A DNA stretch of 64,000 nucleotides from assembly GCF_019598945.1 (NCBI RefSeq), contig NZ_CP080598.1, forward strand, positions 1,116,001 to 1,180,000. Direction: 5' to 3'. Source of the stretch: Sphaerospermopsis torques-reginae ITEP-024. GTDB taxonomy: Bacteria; Cyanobacteriota; Cyanobacteriia; Cyanobacteriales; Nostocaceae. Position 1 is the first letter of the stretch. Every line of letters starts with the position of its first letter. Under the pieces are notes generated by a model. The model did no database searches. It was given only the letters and a program-made list of their open reading frames with translations, and was not told the DNA's origin. The position numbers and the translations under genes were made by a program. Below are positions 62,531-64,000 of this stretch, one piece after another.

Positions 62531-63976
62531 TCAACTAAAAATACACCCACTACGCCCAGTAACACTCAAGCTAACATTCTCATTATTCCATTTTACTTCC
62601 CCATTTCCAAACAATAAATTTTGTGGTTTACTTTGTAAATTCCCCCCATCAAAACTAACTGTAACCGACTCCTCACCCACATTTACCGCAATCATTAACT
62701 CCTCATTTTCCCAACTTCTTATAAACACATACAGCGTACTTTCCGCATAAATAACTTGATAACTTCCCACCCTCAAAGCTGGATATTGATGACGTAAATA
62801 AATTAATTGTTTGTGAGTTTCCAGTATTTGCAAATTCCAACTTTCCTGTAAAGGAAAACCGCGACGACTATCAGGATCTATTCCACCAGGTAAACCCACT
62901 TCATCACCATAATATATACTAGGCGCTCCCGGAAAAGTCAATAATAACAAAGTTGCTAATTCCACAGATGCAACATCACCACTAGCAATAGTTATTAATC
63001 TCGCTGTATCATGACTTGCTAATAAATTCAGTTGTGTAAGTTGAATTTCCCAAGGATAAAGTTTTAATAAATCCTCAATTTTTTCTGCATATTCAGCAGC
63101 AAATAAAGGTGGAGATGTTTCATAATCTCGCCCTTTTACCATTTCTAAATCTACACGATTTCCCGCAGTAAAAGCAATAGTTGGACCCGTAAATAAATAA
63201 TTCATTACCCCATCAAATTGTGTTCCATCCAACCACTGACGCGAATCTGTCCACACTTCCCCCACAATATAAGCATCAGGATTTATTGCTTTTACTCTAC
63301 TTCTAAATTCTTGCCAAAAACCAGGAGTTTTAATTTCAAAAGGTACATCTAAACGCCAACCATCAATACCGAATTTAATCCAATATTCGGCAATTTCCAT
63401 AATATATTCCCGCACTTCTGGGTTATCATGATTAAACACCGGTAAAGAACGAATACCCGCCCAACTTTCATAATTTGCAGGTGCATCACCCGTGTAAGGT
63501 GCAAGTGGCCAACCTTGAATTTTAAACCAATCTACCCAAGGTGAATGAGGTCCATTTTCTAATATGTCGTGAAAGAAGAAAATCCCCCGACTTGCATGAT
63601 TAAAAACCCCATCTAGAACTATTTTAATATTACGTTGATGTGCCGCATCTAGTAATTCTTTAAAAGCTGCATTTCCTCCCAATAAAGGATCAACTTGATA
63701 ATAATCATGGGTATGATAACGGTGATTACTTGCAGATTGAAAAATGGGAGTAAAGTAAATAGCATTAATGCCTAAACTTTGGATATAATCTAATTGTTCT
63801 AAAATCCCCCATAAATCCCCGCCTTTATAACCTTGAAGTGTGGGAAAAGCATCCCAATCTTCCCATTTCGGATCATTTAATAAACGTTTCCGGGGTTGTG
63901 TACTTTTAGCGAATCTATCGGGGAAGATTTGGTAGAAAACCGCGTGTTTAACCCAATCTGGTGTGTGAATCTGCAT
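62531..63976 (-). CDS. GH13 alpha-amylase family enzyme (neopullulanase/cyclomaltodextrinase type)
   Basis: 481 residues. The GH13 barrel is complete: FYQIFPDRFAKS at the start, DGVFNHASR (about 122-130), nucleophile Asp210 (GIDGWRLDVPFE), acid/base Glu240 (IVGEVWTD) and transition-state Asp323 (LASHDTARL). It lacks the N-terminal starch-binding domain of classical neopullulanases and has a short beta C-terminal domain (about 400-481). It should hydrolyse alpha-1,4 (perhaps alpha-1,6) glucans such as glycogen or maltodextrins in the cytoplasm; there is no signal peptide. ATG 63976 is close to the window edge and its promoter is outside. Convergent with the HNH gene. Confidence 0.92.
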   Translation of the reverse strand: MQIHTPDWVKHAVFYQIFPDRFAKSTQPRKRLLNDPKWEDWDAFPTLQGYKGGDLWGILEQLDYIQSLGINAIYFTPIFQSASNHRYHTHDYYQVDPLLGGNAAFKELLDAAHQRNIKIVLDGVFNHASRGIFFFHDILENGPHSPWVDWFKIQGWPLAPYTGDAPANYESWAGIRSLPVFNHDNPEVREYIMEIAEYWIKFGIDGWRLDVPFEIKTPGFWQEFRSRVKAINPDAYIVGEVWTDSRQWLDGTQFDGVMNYLFTGPTIAFTAGNRVDLEMVKGRDYETSPPLFAAEYAEKIEDLLKLYPWEIQLTQLNLLASHDTARLITIASGDVASVELATLLLLTFPGAPSIYYGDEVGLPGGIDPDSRRGFPLQESWNLQILETHKQLIYLRHQYPALRVGSYQVIYAESTLYVFIRSWENEELMIAVNVGEESVTVSFDGGNLQSKPQNLLFGNGEVKWNNENVSLSVTGRSGCIFS

Positions 63977-64000
63977 AAATTTAGTTTTTTGGGAAGTTGG

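Overview
The window looks like a filamentous, probably heterocyst-forming cyanobacterium (Nostocales). The evidence is: AT-rich intergenic DNA full of short tandem heptamers (CAATTAC, TTCCCTA, AGTCACC types), many GCGATCGC-type sites, genes of cyanobacterial or phototroph type (SbtA/SbtB, PxcA, ferrochelatase with a chlorophyll-binding tail, ChlD, KGK and Uma2 families), and an XisH/XisI pair. The genus cannot be fixed from the sequence alone.

Layout. 0-1.6 kb: a tungstate-type ABC transporter on the minus strand (tupC cut by the window edge, tupB, and a broken tupA). 1.6-6 kb: a galactose-oxidase-like copper radical oxidase followed by a DyP-type peroxidase. 6.1-7.2 kb: an IS630-type insertion sequence. 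7.5-9.8 kb: two tandem paralogous small proteins and an acyl-CoA-dehydrogenase-like flavoprotein. 10-13.4 kb: murQ, pxcA and a beta-carbonic anhydrase. 13.6-15.3 kb: sbtA and an unusual double-domain sbtB. 15.4-17.8 kb: a two-component pair split by a 28-copy heptamer array. 18.6-24.1 kb: a very large TamB. 24.4-26.4 kb: a radical SAM/SPASM enzyme beside a Trp-rich putative substrate protein. 26.4-29.2 kb: small mobile repeats, a collapsed copy of a distant locus, an orphan sugar ABC permease and a candidate small RNA. 29.2-35.6 kb: a membrane protein, uvsE, an Hsp70, a methyltransferase and hemH.

35.7-41.3 kb: an IS607 element (serine recombinase plus TnpB) splits a DUF4126 gene exactly. A 0.3-kb internally deleted relative of the same element splits a sigF-type sigma factor gene; purB lies between them. 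41.7-45.8 kb: a fused DNA methyltransferase/nuclease, a possible toxin/immunity-like pair and a STAND NTPase, which together look like a defence island. 46-51.9 kb: a decayed cyanobactin locus (patA fragment, patB, patC) with a complete patA-type protease nearby, plus Uma2, a PD-(D/E)XK-like protein and xisH/xisI. 52-64 kb: chlD, a U32 peptidase, a dynamin-like GTPase, a KGK protein, Uma2, DUF2252, an HNH endonuclease and a GH13 amylase.

Functional groups: inorganic carbon supply (SbtA, SbtB, carbonic anhydrase, PxcA), tetrapyrrole synthesis (HemH, ChlD), peroxide chemistry (copper oxidase plus DyP), peptide modification (radical SAM pair, cyanobactin remnants) and DNA defence or mobility. 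Several genes are visibly decaying: tupA, sigF, the DUF4126 gene and two partial patA copies.

The most unusual items are the radical SAM/Trp-rich pair, the mini-IS607 that keeps its TnpB guide-RNA region, the cyanobactin relic with its collapsed distant copy, the tandem SbtB and the oxidase-peroxidase pair. All calls were made by reading the sequence without database searches.
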